Shown piece after piece: positions 4,617 to 6,827 of a stretch of DNA of 6,827 nucleotides; the first letter of the stretch is position 1, and each line of letters opens with the position of its first letter. The notes beneath the pieces were generated by a model. The model ran no database searches. It was given only the letters and a program-made list of their open reading frames with translations, and was not told the DNA's origin. A program made the translations under genes and the position numbers. Location: positions 1 through 6,827 of the forward strand of contig JAVEEO010000182.1 in assembly GCA_030840415.1 (NCBI GenBank), given 5' to 3'. The DNA is from Pseudonocardiales bacterium (GTDB lineage: Bacteria > Actinomycetota > Actinomycetes > Mycobacteriales > Jatrophihabitantaceae).

Positions 4617-4630
4617 GGCGGCGACCTTTC

Positions 4631-4675
4631 GGGCAAGGCAAGGGACGGGATAAGTCCCGAACCTACTACTTGCCC
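4631..4675 (-). promoter_or_regulatory. Nested stem between gpmA stop and exported-protein RBS
   Basis: GGGCAAG (4631-4637) pairs with CTTGCCC (4669-4675), enclosing a second stem CGGGA (4646-4650) / TCCCG (4655-4659). The structure spans the gpmA stop codon and ends directly before the GAAAGG ribosome binding site of the downstream gene. It could attenuate readthrough or tune translation. It has no T-tract. Confidence 0.3.
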
Positions 4676-5409
4676 TGGTTCGCCACCCCTTGGATCGCGA
4701 CCGCGGCCGCTTCGGGGTCCAGGTAGTCCGCCGGACGCACCGGCAACATGGTGGCGCCATCCAGCTCGTAGCGCAGCGGAATCCCGGTCGGGACGTTCAG
4801 CGACACCACCTGCTCGTCGGTCAGGCCGTCCAGGTGCTTGATCATCGCCCGCAGTGAGTTGCCGTGCGCGGCCACCAGCACGGTGCCGTTGCGCAGGTCC
4901 GGCACGATCGCGTCGTAGAAGTACGGCAACATCCGCGACACCACGTCGGCCAGGCACTCGGTACGCGGCACGGTGCTGAGCAGATTGGCATAGCGGTCGT
5001 CGCCGACCTGGCTGTACCGGTCGTCGTCGGCCAGCGCCGGCGGCGGCACGTCGTAGGAGCGGCGCCAGAGCAGAAACTGCTCGTCGCCGAACTCGCCCCG
5101 TACCGCCGCCTTGTCCTTGCCCTGCAGCGCACCGTAGTGACGCTCGTTGAGCCGCCAGCTGCGCCGCACCGGGATCCAGTGCCGGTCAGCGGCGTCCAGC
5201 GAGATCTGCGCGGTGCGGATCGCCCGGCGCAGCAGCGAGGTGTGCACCACCTTCGGTGCCAGGCCGTGCTCGCGGAGCAGCTCCCCCGCCCGCCGGCCCT
5301 CGGCCTCGCCGGCTTCGGTCAGGTCCACGTCGACCCAGCCGGTGAACAGGTTCTTGCGGTTCCAGTCGCTCTCGCCGTGGCGGAGCAGCACCAGGGTGTG
5401 GGTGGTCAT
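4666..5409 (-). CDS. gpmA: 2,3-bisphosphoglycerate-dependent phosphoglycerate mutase
   Basis: This cytoplasmic enzyme interconverts 3-phosphoglycerate and 2-phosphoglycerate in glycolysis and gluconeogenesis, using a phosphohistidine intermediate primed by 2,3-bisphosphoglycerate. Its 247 residues match the usual bacterial length. The family hallmarks are intact: [10 protein letters not shown] with the phosphorylated His11, the [13 protein letters not shown] loop, [23 protein letters not shown] with the acid/base Glu89, the [10 protein letters not shown] segment, and AAHGNSLRA with His182. ATG 5409 has AGGA 7 bases upstream. It lies 75 bases downstream of the YbjN gene and 49 bases upstream of the exported-protein gene, all on the same strand. 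As a central metabolic gene it marks this side of the window as chromosomal core. I see nothing unusual in the protein. Confidence 0.97.
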   Translation of the reverse strand: MTTHTLVLLRHGESDWNRKNLFTGWVDVDLTEAGEAEGRRAGELLREHGLAPKVVHTSLLRRAIRTAQISLDAADRHWIPVRRSWRLNERHYGALQGKDKAAVRGEFGDEQFLLWRRSYDVPPPALADDDRYSQVGDDRYANLLSTVPRTECLADVVSRMLPYFYDAIVPDLRNGTVLVAAHGNSLRAMIKHLDGLTDEQVVSLNVPTGIPLRYELDGATMLPVRPADYLDPEAAAVAIQGVANQGK

Positions 5410-5448
5410 GGCCCAATCCTGCCAGGCGCGCCGCGACCGCCTTCCGTG

Positions 5449-5490
5449 CAGGTTCAGCGCAGGTTCAGCGCAAGCAGGGGCAGTTCAGCG
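5449..5490. repeat. Short tandem repeat CAGGTTCAGCG at the ybjN-gpmA boundary
   Basis: CAGGTTCAGCG occurs twice in direct tandem (5449-5459, 5460-5470). A shortened copy, CAGTTCAGCG (5481-5490), covers the stop codon of the YbjN gene. On the opposite strand it shares the core CAGGTTCRGC with the 19-base repeat at 3766-3822. Confidence 0.55.
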
Positions 5491-6000
5491 CGCGCGCTTG
5501 ACGAAGCCCTCGAAGGCGGCCAGGTTGGCCAGTGACTCGCCCCGGCTCTCCCGCCAGGCCCATTCCCGCCGGATCGACGATCCGAAGCCCAGCTCCAGCA
5601 GGGTGTTGAACGCCGAGTCCGCGTAGTCGAGCACCAGGCCGAGCAGCCGGTCGACGGACTCGGCCGTCACCGCCGCGAGCGGCCAGCGGCCGGTCAGGTA
5701 GACGTCGCCGCTGTCGTCGACGGACCAGTAGACCCCGAACATCCGGGCGTTGTGCGCCAGCAGCCAGCCGTGCACCTTGTCGACGTTCTCCTCCGGCCGG
5801 CGCACCACGAACGCCTCGATGGCCAGCCCCTGGCTTCCGACGACCAGCCAGCAGGCGGTCTTGAGCCGCTTCTGACCGGGCAGGTTGGCCACGAACGCGC
5901 CTGGCTGGGGCTCCTGGTGCTCCACCCCGGACTCGGCCAGCGCCTGCCGGATCACCCTCACGGCCTGGTCGGCAGCGCTCACAGCGTCCGGCATCGTCAC
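5485..6000 (-). CDS. YbjN-domain protein, 171 residues
   Basis: This cytoplasmic protein has a YbjN-type fold (related to type III secretion chaperone-like proteins). Recognisable stretches are an N-terminal helix (AADQAVRVIRQALAESGV), a beta-rich core (FVANLPGQKRLKTACWLVVG, LAIEAFVVRRP), the conserved-looking turn HNARMFGVYWSVDDSGDVYLTGRWPL, and a C-terminal helix pair (VDRLLGLVLDYADSAFNTLLELGF). Actinobacterial members commonly sit next to mshA, but no biochemical role is established that I know of. GTG 6000 overlaps the mshA stop as GTGA, so translation is probably coupled; GGGA lies about 5 bases upstream, and ATG 5994 is an alternative start. The conserved neighbourhood suggests co-expression with mycothiol synthesis, which is inference from position. 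Confidence 0.88.
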   Translation of the reverse strand: MTMPDAVSAADQAVRVIRQALAESGVEHQEPQPGAFVANLPGQKRLKTACWLVVGSQGLAIEAFVVRRPEENVDKVHGWLLAHNARMFGVYWSVDDSGDVYLTGRWPLAAVTAESVDRLLGLVLDYADSAFNTLLELGFGSSIRREWAWRESRGESLANLAAFEGFVKRAR

Positions 6001-6827
6001 CGCGATCCCGAGGCGGCCAGCACCGGGTCACCGAAGTCGGCCAGCGCGTCCCGGTAGGCGACCAGCAGGCCGTCGGCGGTGTGCCGCCACGAGAACTGCT
6101 CGGCATGCAGTCGGGCCGCCGCGCCGAGTTCGGTCCGCCGCTTCGGCTCGGCCAGCAGCGAGCCCAGTGCCGCCGCCCAGTCCGAAGTGCGGTGGCTGTC
6201 CACCAGCAGGCCGGTCCGGCCGTCCTGCACGGCGGTGCGCAGACCGCCCACCGCGGCGGCGACCACCGGCACGCCACAGGCCTGGGACTCCAACGCCACC
6301 AGCCCGAAGGACTCGTTGTGGCTGGGCACCACGGTCAGGTCCGCCGCCGTGTAGAAGTCGGCCAGCCGGGTGCGCGAGGCCGGCGGCTCGAAGCGCACCC
6401 GGTCCGCGATTCCCAGTTCGGCGGCCAGCCGGGGCAGCGCCAGTGGGTCCTCGACGCCCGATCCGCTCGGCGCCCCGACGACGATCACCTGCAACCGCCG
6501 CGCCGCCTCCGGGTCGCTGCCGACCAGCCGGGCCGCCGCGCGCAGCAATACGTCGGGAGCCTTCAGCGGTTGCAGCCGGCCGACGAACAGCAGCACCAGG
6601 GCGTCCGGCGCGATGCCGAGCCGCTGCCGGGCAGCGCCCGCATCCCCGGGCCGGAAGATGTCGAGGTCCACGCCGGGTGGCACCGTCACGATCCTGGCGG
6701 GGTCGGCGTCGTAGGACTCGATCAGCTGCTTGGCCTCGTCGTCGGTGTTGGCGATCAGCCGGTCGGCTTCGGCGATGACCTGCTCCTCACCGACGATCCG
6801 GGCCAGCGGCTCGGGTGCGTCGCCGTC
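5997..6827 (-). CDS. mshA: D-inositol-3-phosphate glycosyltransferase MshA, C-terminal part (5' end outside window)
   Basis: MshA joins N-acetylglucosamine from UDP-GlcNAc to 1L-myo-inositol 3-phosphate, the first committed step of mycothiol synthesis in actinobacteria. The window holds 276 residues, with the N-terminal acceptor domain missing past the edge. Visible are AEADRLIANTDDEA and PPGVDLDIFRPGD at the domain junction. The donor-binding Rossmann half follows, with FVGRLQPLKAPD (catalytic Arg and Lys of GT4 enzymes), VVGAPSGSG, YTAADLTVVPSHNESFG and the EX7E motif (E-SFGLVAL-E, codons at about 6288-6314), then GGLRTAVQDGRTGLLV. The frame continues unbroken to 6827, so the internal GTG at 6689 is not the start. 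The stop TGA overlaps the GTG of the next gene. Confidence 0.95.
   Translation of the reverse strand, partial: DGDAPEPLARIVGEEQVIAEADRLIANTDDEAKQLIESYDADPARIVTVPPGVDLDIFRPGDAGAARQRLGIAPDALVLLFVGRLQPLKAPDVLLRAAARLVGSDPEAARRLQVIVVGAPSGSGVEDPLALPRLAAELGIADRVRFEPPASRTRLADFYTAADLTVVPSHNESFGLVALESQACGVPVVAAAVGGLRTAVQDGRTGLLVDSHRTSDWAAALGSLLAEPKRRTELGAAARLHAEQFSWRHTADGLLVAYRDALADFGDPVLAASGSR

Noticed and set aside
3631..4641. Minus-strand 336-codon frame overlapping the exported-protein gene
   Set aside because: Arg/His-rich shifted frame of the same DNA; it lacks the signal peptide and protein-like composition.
3978..4841. Long plus-strand frame (287 codons) over the exported-protein gene and gpmA end
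   Set aside because: It lies opposite a gene with a clear signal peptide and opposite gpmA. Val/Gly/Arg/Ala-rich translation is typical of the antisense of high-GC coding DNA.
4864..5626. Plus-strand frames opposite gpmA and the YbjN gene
   Set aside because: They are antisense shadows of genes identified by conserved motifs, and no ribosome binding site or family signature is seen.
5885..6778. Plus-strand 297-codon frame opposite mshA
   Set aside because: Pro/Arg-rich low-complexity translation opposite an intact glycosyltransferase with its catalytic motifs.

Overview
The window looks like chromosomal DNA from a high-GC actinomycete, probably a streptomycete-type organism. The right-hand 3 kb carries mshA (mycothiol biosynthesis, an actinobacterial hallmark), a YbjN-domain gene and gpmA, an order I recall from streptomycete chromosomes. 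Third codon positions there are strongly G/C. I cannot fix the genus from sequence alone.

Right half (about 3840-6827, all minus strand): mshA (5' end outside the window) overlaps a YbjN-family gene by 4 bases. After 75 bases comes gpmA, and after another 49 bases a gene for a small exported protein with six cysteines and no family I recognise. The first three genes are housekeeping. The fourth appears to be an accessory gene at the end of the same transcription direction. A 19-base tandem repeat separates it from the converging small XRE gene.

Middle (about 2453-3839): two helix-turn-helix genes are transcribed away from each other, a 190-residue XRE regulator on minus and an 84-residue XRE/Cro-like protein on plus. 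They flank an A/T-richer spacer with several dyads and promoter-like hexamers. The layout resembles a phage-type bistable switch, but no integrase, phage structural or transfer gene is visible.

Left half (1-2452): one convincing gene, a multi-pass membrane protein ending in a degenerate GGDEF domain (GGDEF motif replaced by GTRQI). It has a leucine TTA codon near its start, and its base composition changes abruptly between the membrane part and the GGDEF-like part. The first 1.44 kb has lower GC and no gene I can call with confidence. It holds several strong hairpins, a 34-base palindrome in an A/T-rich pocket, and short, mutually conflicting reading frames, some with good Shine-Dalgarno sequences. 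This is what decayed or horizontally acquired DNA beside a conserved core locus would look like. I see no tRNA, rRNA, CRISPR array or intact insertion sequence.
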